Shown: in pieces, positions 7,613 through 15,370 of the stretch | Layout: each line of letters starts with the position of its first letter | Numbering within the stretch: the first letter of the stretch is position 1 | Source: Chitinophaga pinensis | GTDB lineage: Bacteria; Pseudomonadota; Gammaproteobacteria; Burkholderiales; SG8-41 | Length of the DNA stretch: 42,110 bases | Direction: 5' to 3' | Assembly (NCBI GenBank): GCA_943329075.2 | Contig: CALQCM020000038.1 | Span: forward strand, 1 to 42,110 | Notes under the pieces: model-generated | Databases searched by the model: none | What the model was told of the DNA's origin: nothing | The model's input: only the letters and a program-made list of their open reading frames with translations | Translations under genes and position numbers: made by a program

Positions 7613-8314
7613 ATGAAATACGAAGACCCCGCCTGCGCCTATTGCCCGCCGGATGTGCGCGCCTGCCGCAATGGCGAGGCCGATGCGCGCGGCCCCGGAT
7701 TCTGCCCGAGCAAAGTCGATGCCGCCACGCAGGATGAGGCGCATGCCCGCTACAGTGATCCGGAGACGCGAAAAATCGCGCGCGAGTCCGCGATCGTGGA
7801 GTCCGAAGGTTACTGCAAGTGGACCCGCGTCGAGGAAATCATCGAATTTTCCAAGCGCATGGGCTACAAGAAGATCGGCATCGCCAACTGCATCAGCTTC
7901 GTCGATCACGCCTACGTCCTCTCCGGTATCCTCGAGAGCCACGGCTTCGAAGTCGTTTCGGTCGCCTGCAAGAACGGCAGCATCCCGAAAGAAGAAGTCG
8001 GACTAACCGAAAACCAGAAAGTCCGGCCGGGTCAGTTCGAGGCGTTGTGCAACCCGATCGCCCAGGCAGACTTGCTCAATGCCCACGGCTGCGAATTCAA
8101 CGTCGTGATGGGCTTGTGCATAGGCCACGACAGCATGTTCTTCAAGCACGCCAAGGGACTGACCACGGTACTGATCGCCAAGGATCGCGTGCTTGGCCAT
8201 AATCCGATCGCGGCGCTGAACCTTGCCGACAGCTATTACAGCCGGCTTTGGGGGCCGCTCAAACCGGCCAAGCCGCCGAAGTTGCCACCGGCAGGGCGAC
8301 GACCTCGGAGCTGA
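7613..8314 (+). CDS. DUF1847 family cysteine-rich, probable metal-binding protein
   Basis: The 233-residue protein matches the DUF1847 family, which is annotated as metal-binding and has no known reaction. An N-terminal cysteine cluster (Cys8, Cys11, Cys18, Cys31, then Cys68 in 'EGYCKW') probably binds a metal or an Fe-S cluster. The rest has an alternating alpha/beta look with further cysteines (Cys93 in 'GIANCIS', 'VACKNGSI', 'GLCIGHDSMF'). The ribosome binding site GGAGGAG lies six bases before the ATG. The last 20 residues are proline- and arginine-rich and may be dispensable. A perfect FNR-type box upstream suggests use under low oxygen. It appears monocistronic or loosely linked to the cupin gene 178 bp downstream. 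Confidence 0.85.
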   Translation: MKYEDPACAYCPPDVRACRNGEADARGPGFCPSKVDAATQDEAHARYSDPETRKIARESAIVESEGYCKWTRVEEIIEFSKRMGYKKIGIANCISFVDHAYVLSGILESHGFEVVSVACKNGSIPKEEVGLTENQKVRPGQFEALCNPIAQADLLNAHGCEFNVVMGLCIGHDSMFFKHAKGLTTVLIAKDRVLGHNPIAALNLADSYYSRLWGPLKPAKPPKLPPAGRRPRS

Positions 8315-8492
8315 AAACCCAATTCCATTGCCGATTCGGGCTTCGACCGAGGACCCTTAATCCTCTTCCAGAAAGTCTGGGCGATTTAGTACGCTATGCT
8401 GCCACTGTTCTAGCAACCACGCTGAGTTACGCACGGTTGCGAAAGTCATGCGCGTCGACAGCGACGCCCGATGCCAAAAATGGAGACAACTC

Positions 8493-8993
8493 ATGGTTCA
8501 TACAGTTCAGGAATTCGCTCACGCGTGCAATGCCGCCCTCAAAGCAGAACCGGGTCCCGCCGGTCGCAAAAAGATCTGTGCCCTGTTGCAGAATGTGTTG
8601 AAGGACGCATCGCTCATGGACAATACCTTCAACGACAATACGCCGGAACGACACCTGCTGTATGAAGATCCGGAACTGGGATTTTGCATCCTCGCGCACA
8701 ACTATCAAGGCGCAAAAGGGAGTTCGCCACACGATCACGGGCCCTCATGGGCGATCTACGGGCAGGTGTGTGGCGAAACCCAGATGTCCGACTGGGAACT
8801 GGTCACGCCGGCGAGCCCGGACAATCCTGGAAAAGTGCGTCATCAAAAGACTTACAAACTAGTCCCCGGAAGCGCCCACCTTTACAACGAAGGCGACCTG
8901 CATTCACCCAGCCGGTCCGGACCGACACGCCTGATCCGACTCGAGGGCGTCAATATGGAGAAAATCAAGCGCTTGAAATACGAGGCGGTTTAG
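8493..8993 (+). CDS. Cupin-fold protein, cysteine-dioxygenase-like (COG5553 type)
   Basis: The 166-residue protein is a small double-stranded beta-helix (cupin) protein. The first metal motif is visible as 'SSPHDHGPSWAIYGQVCGET' (two His and a downstream Glu), and the second as 'GDLHSPSRSGPTRLIRLEG' (His). That is the arrangement of predicted metal-dependent dioxygenases related to cysteine dioxygenase. I start at the ATG preceded by GGAGA; the reading frame is open 15 codons further up with no ribosome binding site. The 178 bp between it and the DUF1847 gene hold nothing I recognise. The substrate is unknown, and a thiol or an activated carboxylate is only a guess from the fold. Confidence 0.8.
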   Translation: MVHTVQEFAHACNAALKAEPGPAGRKKICALLQNVLKDASLMDNTFNDNTPERHLLYEDPELGFCILAHNYQGAKGSSPHDHGPSWAIYGQVCGETQMSDWELVTPASPDNPGKVRHQKTYKLVPGSAHLYNEGDLHSPSRSGPTRLIRLEGVNMEKIKRLKYEAV

Positions 8994-9011
8994 GCACTGC
9001 CGTTGCAGGCG

Positions 9012-9145
9012 GATCTGATGCTGCCGGATAAATCGACCATCTGGGAAAGCGGCGTGCACGATTACGCCCCTACTGCAATCGAATTTTCTCTCCCGGCGAA
9101 ACGTTCAGGCAAGTGGTGGCGCGATTGAACAAGGCCGTCAAATAG
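9012..9145 (+). pseudogene. Relic of a Bug/TctC receptor gene, C-terminal part
   Basis: One frame reads 'DLMLPDKSTIWESGVHDYAP', which parallels 'LPDVPTIAEAGVPGYEA' of intact receptors. A shifted frame then reads 'ETFRQVVARLNKAVK' before a stop, matching the 'PREIVARLNAAV' segment. The N-terminal two thirds and the last 40 residues are missing, and at least one frameshift separates the two parts. It abuts the cupin gene. Confidence 0.65.
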
Positions 9146-9227
9146 GCACTGGCGTCAAGCGATGTCCGGCAAGGCCTCTCCCCACCACTTAGGGTGGCGG
9201 CATTTTCATATACTGACGAGGGACTTC

Positions 9228-9779
9228 ATGGCACGAGTATCTTTAATTGACGCAAACGATCGCACTGATCTTTCGGATCTCGTGGCGAAACTTAGCACCG
9301 CCCGCCGCGGCCGTCTGATCAACATTTACCGGATGCTCTTGCACAGTCCTTCGATTGCCGTCGCTTGGATGGACTTCAATACAGCGGTGCGCAATGCGGC
9401 GCAACTGGACGGGCAAACGCGCGAGCTGGCAATATTGCGGATTGCGATTCTGAACAGGGTTGACTATATCTTGCGCGCTCACGCTTCGAGTTTCGCGATC
9501 AACGCAGGTATTTCTGTGGCGCAAATTGGTGCGCTTGATGATTGGCGACCGTCGACGCTTTTCAGCAGTGCTCATCGCTCCCTGCTTGCTTACGTGGATT
9601 CGATGACGCGCGATATCGAAGTTCCAGATAGCGTATTTTCAGCGCTTCGCGAACACTACTCCGAACAGCAGGTGGTCGAGGCAACGGTACTGATCGGCGC
9701 CTACAACATGCACAGCCGCGTGTTACGCGCATTACGCATCGATCCCGAGTCAGTGCCGCAGGCTTCATCGTCAAGTTGA
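9228..9779 (+). CDS. Carboxymuconolactone decarboxylase (CMD/AhpD-fold) family protein
   Basis: The 183-residue all-helical protein has the CMD-type core 'RLINIYRMLLHSPSIAVAWM', then 'LDGQTRELAILRIAILNRVD' and 'YILRAHASSFAINAGI'. The AhpD peroxidase motif (Glu-x3-Cys-x2-Cys-x3-His) is not present because the cysteine positions are replaced, so a peroxidase role is unlikely. A lactone decarboxylase or isomerase-type role fits better. The ATG at 9228 has GAGGGA at a short distance, and upstream in-frame codons lack one. It is the intact paralogue of the relic at 432-587. It stands alone, followed by a small hairpin. Confidence 0.85.
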   Translation: MARVSLIDANDRTDLSDLVAKLSTARRGRLINIYRMLLHSPSIAVAWMDFNTAVRNAAQLDGQTRELAILRIAILNRVDYILRAHASSFAINAGISVAQIGALDDWRPSTLFSSAHRSLLAYVDSMTRDIEVPDSVFSALREHYSEQQVVEATVLIGAYNMHSRVLRALRIDPESVPQASSSS

Positions 9780-9790
9780 TAGTTCTAGGG

Positions 9791-9805
9791 CGGGGCTTTG
9801 CCCCG
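9791..9805 (+). terminator. Small GC hairpin after the CMD-family gene
   Basis: CGGGGC-TTT-GCCCCG forms a six-base-pair stem 11 bases after the stop codon. No T-run follows, so it is a weak candidate terminator. Confidence 0.35.
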
Positions 9806-10357
9806 AACCGCGTTTGGTAAAAATATCCATCTGGGGCGTGTCCTGAATTTTGTGTAAGGATCGGCGATCCATCAAATAGTCGCCGAATTCAAAGGTAACC
9901 GCCGATGGCCGCTTCTGGCCGGTTGCTCCCTCTGAGCCCCCCATTGCTGAAATTCTGATCGAAGTCCGCTTTTCCGAAACGCGAATCGTCACTCACGAAC
10001 CGTTGCGGTCGCTGGCACTTCTACATAGCGGCCGTTCGCTAATCCGCTGGGCTGATCCACTCTCCGCCGACGGCAGTAGCTTGTGTTCGTAACGCCCGCC
10101 TCGCGGCAGGCCGTCGTCAGCTTCGCGATAACTTGACCTCGATCTCGTGCAACTTGGCCACCGTCCGTTCGAGTTTCAAGCGCACTCCGTTGGGCATTTC
10201 CTGATCCTTTCTAGTATTAAAAAATTGGCATTTGCTCTCACTCAATCTGGATAAGTTTTTTATGCCGGTCACTGCAATACGATTAGAATGATTGGCGTAA
10301 GTGGCGTTTGTGATTGCGCGCCGATCCCATTTGTTCAATTCAGTCGATGGCCAAACC
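9806..10357. other. Intergenic, possible decayed insertion-sequence end
   Basis: No supported gene is seen in this 550-bp stretch. The segment around 9836-9858 (GGCGTGTCCTGAATTTTGTG) resembles, from memory, the terminal repeats of IS256-type elements, but I see no partner repeat or transposase. A minus-strand frame of about 25 codons starting near 10200 has a fair ribosome binding site (AGGA) but no recognisable product. Confidence 0.35.
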
Positions 10358-10741
10358 ATGTTGACAATAAACCTGCCCGACGTCGTCGCCGAAGTGGCGG
10401 CCGCTTACGAACGCTATGAAACGGCGCTCGCCGAAAATAACGTTGAAGTGCTGAACGAAATTTTCTGGAACAACCCGCTGACCATCCGCTACGGCCCCAA
10501 CGAAAATCTTTACGGGCATGACGAGATCGCGGCCTTCCGGCACGCGCGCACGCCGTCCGACGAAGCCAAGAAGCGCTCGCGCACGGTAATCACGACCTAC
10601 GGCACGGACACGGGAACCGTGAATACGATGTTCGGGCGCGACTCGGTTCCAGGCAAAATCGGCCGCCAAAGCCAGACCTGGTTGCGCACGCCGGACGGCT
10701 GGCGGGTGGTTTGCGCGCACGTCAGTGTAATCAATCGATAG
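10358..10741 (+). CDS. AtzH/HpxZ-like protein (DUF3225, NTF2 fold)
   Basis: The 127-residue protein belongs to the AtzH-like family, which includes HpxZ of oxalurate use and AtzH of cyanuric acid use. AtzH was reported to convert 1,3-dicarboxyurea to allophanate, with a Tyr and an Arg 24 residues apart as key residues. Here Tyr20 and Arg44 have the same spacing, in 'YERYETALAEN' and 'PLTIRYGPNENLYG'. The C-terminal 'TWLRTPDGWRVVCAHVSV' is typical of the SnoaL/NTF2-like fold. The ATG at 10358 gives the usual family length; an upstream in-frame ATG would add 19 unrelated residues. It is the first gene of an AtzH-AtzG-AtzE-receptor operon. Confidence 0.85.
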   Translation: MLTINLPDVVAEVAAAYERYETALAENNVEVLNEIFWNNPLTIRYGPNENLYGHDEIAAFRHARTPSDEAKKRSRTVITTYGTDTGTVNTMFGRDSVPGKIGRQSQTWLRTPDGWRVVCAHVSVINR

Positions 10742-10758
10742 GGGGCCACGAAGCCGTT

Positions 10759-10950
10759 ATGGAACACAAGACTCCTTTCGATGCGGATCGCTACGTCGAT
10801 ACCGCGGCTGCCGCGATCGGTCTCAATATTGCGCCGGAATTGCGCCCGGGCGTTATCGCCAGCTTCAAGCAGATCGCCGACACGGCGGAATTGGTGATGT
10901 CGTTTCGGATCGACGATGATATCGATCCCGCGGTGGTGTTCCGGCCATGA
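10759..10950 (+). CDS. AtzG/HpxX-like small subunit (DUF4089)
   Basis: The 63-residue protein 'FDADRYVDTAAAAIGLNIAP..' matches the DUF4089/AtzG family. AtzG is a GatC-like stabilising partner that wraps around the AtzE amidase, so a heteromeric complex with the next gene product is expected. Its stop overlaps the amidase start by four bases (ATGA), which fits translational coupling and fixed stoichiometry. It is 17 bp after the AtzH-like gene. Confidence 0.85.
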   Translation: MEHKTPFDADRYVDTAAAAIGLNIAPELRPGVIASFKQIADTAELVMSFRIDDDIDPAVVFRP

Positions 10951-12347
10951 TCGATGAACACGCCTCCGCGCGCGCAATCGCCGCCTCCATCCGTGCCGGC
11001 GAAACCAGCGCCAGCGCCGTCACGGAAGCGGCGCTCGCCCGCATCACCGTACGCAACGGAACCTACAACGCATTTACCGCCGTGACTGCCGCGCGCGCGC
11101 GCGCCGAAGCCGCCGCCATCGACGCCAGCCGCGCACGGGGCGAAACGCTCGGCCCGCTGGCCGGCGTGCCCTATGCGGTCAAGAATCTGTTCGACATTGC
11201 CGGCATGACCACCATAGCGGGGTCGCGCATCGATGCCGACAAGCCACCGGCGAAACAGGACGCGACCGTCGTGCGCCGTCTGCACGACGCCGGCGCCGTG
11301 CTGCTCGGCGCGCTGAACATGGCCGAGTATGCATCGGGCGCAACGACTGAGAACACCCATTACGGCGCGGTACACAATCCACACGACGTCACGCGCTCGG
11401 CGGGCGGTTCGTCGGGCGGCTCGGGCGCTGCGGTCGCGGGCGGACTGGTGCCGGTCGCGCTTGGCACCGACACCAACGCGTCGATACGCGTGCCGTGTTC
11501 GTTGTGCGGATTGTTTGGCCTCAAACCGACCTACGGGCGGTTAAGCAGGCAGGGCGTAAGGCTTTTTGCAGCGAGCTTCGACCATGTGGGGCCGTTGGCG
11601 CGATCGGTCGGCGACCTGGCTGCGTTTTATGATGTGATGCAGGGCCCCGATCCGCAGGATGTCGTCTGCAGCGCCGCCACCGTCGAACCTGCTCTGCCGT
11701 TGCTCGACCAACCGTACGACAGATTGCGCATCGCGGTTGCCAAAGGCTACTTCGCACCGACCGGCGTAGACGATGCGCTCGCTGCGGTTGGTCGCGTGGC
11801 GCAGGCGCTGAAGGTGAGCCGGCGCATTGAAATCCCGGAGGCGGCACGCGCGCGCGCAGCCGCGGTGGTGATTACATCTGCAGAAAGCGCCAATCTGCAT
11901 TTCGAAGATCTGAAAACGCGCGCAATGGATTTCGATCCGACCAGCCGTGACCGTTTCCTCGCCGGCACGCTGGTGCCCGCCATGTGGGTGGAGCAGGCAC
12001 AGCGATTCCGTCAATGGTATCGCGCGCGCGTGCTGGAGCTGTTCCGCGAAATCGACGTATTCATCGCACCGACGACGCCCTGCCTCGCACCGCCGCTGGG
12101 GCGTGAGCACGTCATGCGCATCAACGGCGTCGAGATGACGGCGCGCCGGAGCCTCACCTACTTCACGCAGCCGCTTTCGTTCATCGGCTTGCCGATCGTA
12201 GTCGTGCCGCTGCAGAACGCTGGCGGCCTGCCGATGGGCGTGCAGATCGTGGCGGCGCCGTGGCGCGAGATCGATGCGTTGCGCGTGGCGCGGCAGCTGG
12301 AACACGACGGCATCGCCACCGCGCCGATCCCCGCTTTCAATACCTGA
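10947..12347 (+). CDS. AtzE/HpxY-type amidase of the amidase-signature family
   Basis: The 466-residue protein hydrolyses a C-N bond with a Ser-cisSer-Lys triad: Lys79 in 'YAVKNLFD', cis-Ser155 in 'SAGGSSGGSG' and nucleophile Ser179 in 'GTDTNASIRVPCS'. The nearest named relatives are AtzE (1-carboxybiuret hydrolase, needs AtzG) and HpxY of oxalurate breakdown. The gene order HpxZ-HpxX-HpxY is the same as in those pathways. Cyanuric acid hydrolase and allophanate hydrolase genes are not in the window, so the true substrate may be another N-carboxyamide, ureide or oxalurate-like compound. A receptor gene follows after 15 bp. Length and motifs are complete. Confidence 0.9.
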   Translation: MIDEHASARAIAASIRAGETSASAVTEAALARITVRNGTYNAFTAVTAARARAEAAAIDASRARGETLGPLAGVPYAVKNLFDIAGMTTIAGSRIDADKPPAKQDATVVRRLHDAGAVLLGALNMAEYASGATTENTHYGAVHNPHDVTRSAGGSSGGSGAAVAGGLVPVALGTDTNASIRVPCSLCGLFGLKPTYGRLSRQGVRLFAASFDHVGPLARSVGDLAAFYDVMQGPDPQDVVCSAATVEPALPLLDQPYDRLRIAVAKGYFAPTGVDDALAAVGRVAQALKVSRRIEIPEAARARAAAVVITSAESANLHFEDLKTRAMDFDPTSRDRFLAGTLVPAMWVEQAQRFRQWYRARVLELFREIDVFIAPTTPCLAPPLGREHVMRINGVEMTARRSLTYFTQPLSFIGLPIVVVPLQNAGGLPMGVQIVAAPWREIDALRVARQLEHDGIATAPIPAFNT

Positions 12348-12362
12348 CCCGGAGAATGCACC

Positions 12363-13343
12363 ATGGACATCACGTCTGGTTCTGCGCGCAACTTGTTGGC
12401 GTTTGCATGGCTGGCCGCTGCAGCGGGCGGCGTGATGGCACAGGGCACTTATCCACTCAAACCGATCCGCTGGATCATTCCGGCACCGCCGGGCGGGCCG
12501 GCCGATGTGGTCTCACGCACCGTCGGCCAGAAGCTCGGCGAAATTTTCGAGCAGCAGGTGGTGATCGACAACCGGCCGGGCGCGGCGGGCCAGCTCGGCC
12601 TCGGGCTCGCCGCCAAAGCAGCGCCTGATGGTTATACGATTGTGATGGGCAATGCCGCCTTTGCCATACACGAAAGCCTCTACAGCAAGCTACCCTACGA
12701 CGCGGCGCGGGATTTCGCACCGTTGTCCCAGTTACCCTCTTCACCGCTGTTACTGGTCGCGCACCCGTCGCTGCCGGTGAAAATGCCGAAGGAACTCGTC
12801 GCGCTAGCCAAATCAAAACCGGGCCAAATTACCTACGCTTCGTCAGGCAGCGGCAGCCCGCATCATCTTGGCGTCGAATTGCTCTCCAGCATGGCTGGGA
12901 TAAAGATGGTTCACGTGCCCTACAAGGGCGCCGCACCCGCGGTCACCGATCTGCTCGGCGGGCAGGTGTCGCTAGGCATTGTGGCGTTGTCCGCATCGCT
13001 GCCGCACGTCAAAACCGGCAAGCTGACGGCGCTCGGCGTGACCTTGCCAAAGCGCACGGTGTTCGCACCCGATATCCCGACCGTCGCCGAGCAGGGATTC
13101 CCGGGCTTCGCCGTCGAGTTCTGGATGGGCGCGCTCGCGCCTGCCGCAACGCCGCGGGAAATCGTCAACAGGCTGAATGCTGAAATGGTGAGAGTCCTGC
13201 AGATGCCGGACGTCAAGGAACGCTTCCTTAGTCAGGGCTTTGAGGTCTACAGCAGCGCACCGCAACAGTTCGACGCTTATATCAAAGCGGAAATCCAGAA
13301 ATGGGCCAATGTCGTTAAGGAATCCGGCGCCAAGGCGGATTGA
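12363..13343 (+). CDS. Bug/TctC-family periplasmic solute receptor 3
   Basis: The 326-residue precursor starts with a signal peptide (ARNLLAFAWLAAAAGGVMAQ), then 'YPLKPIRWIIPAPPGGPADV', 'DNRPGAAGQLG', 'PDGYTIV' and 'VHVPYKGAAPAVT'. GGAGA lies about eight bases before the ATG. Only 15 bp separate it from the amidase, so the two are almost certainly cotranscribed. The receptor is the best clue that the AtzHGE-like set acts on an imported compound rather than on an internal purine intermediate. Confidence 0.92.
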   Translation: MDITSGSARNLLAFAWLAAAAGGVMAQGTYPLKPIRWIIPAPPGGPADVVSRTVGQKLGEIFEQQVVIDNRPGAAGQLGLGLAAKAAPDGYTIVMGNAAFAIHESLYSKLPYDAARDFAPLSQLPSSPLLLVAHPSLPVKMPKELVALAKSKPGQITYASSGSGSPHHLGVELLSSMAGIKMVHVPYKGAAPAVTDLLGGQVSLGIVALSASLPHVKTGKLTALGVTLPKRTVFAPDIPTVAEQGFPGFAVEFWMGALAPAATPREIVNRLNAEMVRVLQMPDVKERFLSQGFEVYSSAPQQFDAYIKAEIQKWANVVKESGAKAD

Positions 13344-13392
13344 TCGCAACACTGACCTGCGCTAAACCCTGATCCAGGTTCTGTGAGAGTTT

Positions 13393-13592
13393 TTAGTCTA
13401 GCGCAGAACTAAGGTTCAATCGTTCTTTCACCTCCTGTCGCGTTGGAATCAGTGGAAATAGACACTGATGCAGCGCATGAGGCGTCGTGGCATTGATGGT
13501 CCAGGAAGCTGGCACGGGCGGTCGTCTGCCGAACGATCGATGTGGCCGAACGGTGTTGTAATGAATGCGCCATTGGTACCAAGACGCCCATG
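13393..13592 (-). pseudogene. C-terminal relic of an IS3-type (rve integrase) transposase
   Basis: The minus strand reads 'WYQWRIHYNTVRPHRSFG', then 'RRPPVPASW' and about 40 more residues to a stop. 'HYN-VRPH-S-G-RPP' is the hallmark end of the IS3/IS481 integrase core. Upstream of about 13592 the similarity stops abruptly, so only about 65 codons survive. No terminal repeat was found. Confidence 0.7.
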
Positions 13593-13827
13593 TTGAAGAT
13601 CGAGGGTGTAAGAAGTTTTGTGTAACCGGGCAACAACCCCACCAAAACCAAACGCTGCCCCGTCTGCAAGCTGTAGATAGACGCGGCAGGGTTAGATTGA
13701 CGATAAATCGCCCAAACTGCGACTTACCCGAACGGCCCGAAAATCGTCAAAAAGCGGACGTCGCAAGCCACAGCAACCGTCCAGCAACGGGACAGTTGTT
13801 ATTGGGCTGTCGTTTCAAAACGACACT
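13593..13827. other. Intergenic between transposase relic and integrase relic
   Basis: No gene or RNA is recognised here. The left part of the 185-bp direct repeat begins at 13809. The rest is probably eroded mobile-element sequence. Confidence 0.4.
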
Positions 13828-13993
13828 TCAAGCCAACTGCGCAGCCTTCAACGTCGGCACCAGTTTGCCGTAATGACGCTCCAACATAGATATTGAAGTG
13901 CCCATTTAGCGCGCCAGCGTGTGAATGTCCATGCCCGCTATCAATTCCATAGTGGCGTAGGTGTGCCGCAGTGAATAAAGCGTCCTGTTTTGC
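13809..13993. repeat. Left copy of a 185-bp direct repeat (integrase 3' end)
   Basis: It matches 14763-14947 without gaps at a constant offset of 954 bases, with scattered substitutions. Both copies cover the 3' end of a tyrosine-integrase gene plus about 20 bases beyond it. The first 50 bases (GTCGTTTCAAAACGACACTT onward) are nearly identical. Confidence 0.85.
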
Positions 13994-14043
13994 TTGCCAG
14001 CAGTTTTCAGCAGCCCGCTATCATTCATTAGCCGCCGAAATGC
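13828..14043 (-). pseudogene. Tyrosine integrase C-terminal relic, copy 1
   Basis: The minus strand encodes 'AFRRLMNDSGLL', then 'TLYSLRHTYATMELIAGMDI', then 'MGTSISMLERHYGKLVP'. These are the R-H box (LRHTYAT) and the catalytic-tyrosine box (ERHY) of phage-type tyrosine recombinases. A TAA at 13906-13908 sits where copy 2 has Gln ('LVRQMGTS'), so the frame is broken before the catalytic tyrosine. The N-terminal and central domains are missing. Its 5' edge overlaps the last codons of the IHF-like gene. Confidence 0.8.
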
Positions 14044-14404
14044 CCTGGGTATTGGAAGGCCGCGGACGGCGCGCGCCATTGCCGCTAACACTTTTTTTCG
14101 CCGCTTTGACTTTGGGCGAGCCGGCCTTGGTTTTTACGCGCCGCTTTAGCTCACCCGTTGCCCGAAAGTAAATCTTCGGTTTCGCTGGCACCTCTACCGC
14201 TTCACCAGTTCGCGGGTTGCAGGCTTTACGGGCTTTGCGTTGACGCACCATGAAACTGCCAAAGTCCCGCACCTCAATGCGGCGACCCTGCGCCAAAGCG
14301 TTATTAATAGCGCCAATGATCAAATCAACGGCAATTTCCGAGTCTTTTTGCACCAGATGCTTCTGGCGAGCAGCTATGCGTAGGACTAATTGAGACCTAA
14401 CCAT
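14021..14404 (-). CDS. IHF-beta/HU-family DNA-bending protein with basic C-terminal extension
   Basis: The 127-residue protein belongs to the bacterial histone-like family and is closest to IhfB: 'SQLVLRIAARQKHLVQKDSE', 'ALAQGRRIEVRDFGSFMV' and the DNA-intercalating arm 'KACNPRTGEAVEVPAKPKIY'. Family members usually end near residue 95-100. Here a Lys/Arg-rich tail of about 30 residues follows ('KTKAGSPKVKAAKKSVSG'). The last seven codons run into integrase relic copy 1, so the end may have been rebuilt by a deletion or recombination. It lies between two integrase relics, so it was probably cargo or a helper factor of the mobile element and not the housekeeping ihfB. Confidence 0.85.
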   Translation of the reverse strand: MVRSQLVLRIAARQKHLVQKDSEIAVDLIIGAINNALAQGRRIEVRDFGSFMVRQRKARKACNPRTGEAVEVPAKPKIYFRATGELKRRVKTKAGSPKVKAAKKSVSGNGARRPRPSNTQGISAANE

Positions 14405-14518
14405 GTTTACTTGGCGCCGCCTTGGTTGTTTGGTAATTACCCGTTACAACAGACATCACAATCGTGGTATATCTGTTATTTTACACAGTAATCAATACAG
14501 GGTGCGCTCGCCTGATAT

Positions 14519-14587
14519 ATGGAAAGCTCCATCGTAATCGTCGCTGGATTCGTCCTGTTAGGCCTCATGTTTTGGCTTTTCAGGTAA
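14519..14587 (+). CDS. Possible small single-span membrane peptide, 22 aa
   Basis: An ATG frame encodes MESSIVIVAGFVLLGLMFWL plus FR, a compact hydrophobic helix with an acidic start and a basic end. The ribosome binding site is poor and no family is recognised. It stands in the 378-bp gap between the IHF-like gene and integrase relic copy 2, where I see no other gene. It could be chance. Confidence 0.25.
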   Translation: MESSIVIVAGFVLLGLMFWLFR

Positions 14588-14762
14588 TGCGGTACTGGCC
14601 TTCTCCAACTGACTGGTCAGTGGCGCCCCGCGAATAAAAAAATGCCATTACTACTTTGATTGAGCTGATGGCGGTTGCGCGTTTAATAATCTTTACCAAA
14701 TTGGCGGATCTTTGCCTGTCGCATTGGCAACCGTCCCGTGACTGGACGCTTGATTGCGAACC

Positions 14763-14947
14763 GTCGTTTCAAAACGACACTTCAAGCCAACTGCGCAGCC
14801 TTCAACGTCGGCACCAGCTTGCCGTAATGCCGCTCCAACATAGATATTGAAGTGCCCATCTGCCGCACCAGCGTGTGAATGTCCGTGCCCGCGATCAATC
14901 CCCTCGTCGCGTCGGTGTGTCTGAGCGAATAAAGCATCCTGTTTTGC
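14763..14947. repeat. Right copy of the 185-bp direct repeat
   Basis: This copy keeps an uninterrupted frame through the catalytic-tyrosine box, unlike the left copy. It begins 19 bases beyond the integrase stop. Recombination between the copies would delete 954 bp including the IHF-like gene. Confidence 0.85.
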
Positions 14948-15328
14948 CCCACCACTCTTACCGCGTTTTTCACCTGTGCCCATACTGGCCCGCAATTCCA
15001 CAAGGGTCGTTGGTGCAAGTTCTGTAAAGTTGCAGCCCTTTTGTGCCAAGCCCAGTTTCTGGCGGAACCTGGCTGCGTCGTAGAGCAAACAAGCTGCGGC
15101 AACGGCGCGTTCCACTGAGGCTTGGTGTTTTGTGGCACGGAGCCAGCTCCCGTCTTGGCGCTTGTAGCGGCATTGCCAGAGTGGGCTTTCGGGGCGACGA
15201 TAAACAACCACTTCGCCATCCCGCAGATGGACCATGTGCGGGGCAGCGTAGGCCAGCGTGGGCTTGAAAGACTCTCGTGGGAATTCTGTGGCGCGGGGAT
15301 TTTTCTGGTTCAGATTGTCTTTAGGCAC
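14782..15328 (-). pseudogene. Tyrosine integrase with central deletion and frameshift, copy 2
   Basis: The 5' part reads 'MPKDNLNQKNPRATEFPRES' through 'VVVYRRPESPLWQCRYKRQD' and 'LLYDAARFRQKLGLAQKGCN', an N-terminal region typical of phage-type integrases. After about 115 codons the frame shifts and the text jumps to 'MLYSLRHTDATRGLIAGTDI' and 'SMLERHYGKLVP', the catalytic C-terminus. Most of the core-binding and early catalytic region (about 200 residues in intact relatives) is gone, including the first catalytic Arg. It lies on the 5' side of tRNA-Phe and reads away from it. It is not functional as encoded. Confidence 0.82.
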
Positions 15329-15370
15329 AACGGGTTGCAGAAATATTGTACAATCTCAGGCGCGCTTTTA

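Noticed and set aside
9836..9858. An intact IS256-family element
   Set aside because: A single end-like sequence was noticed, but there is no transposase and no opposite repeat.
10117..10359. An 80-codon minus-strand gene before the AtzH-like gene
   Set aside because: It overlaps the AtzH-like start, has no recognisable domain, and only a short internal ATG has a plausible ribosome binding site.
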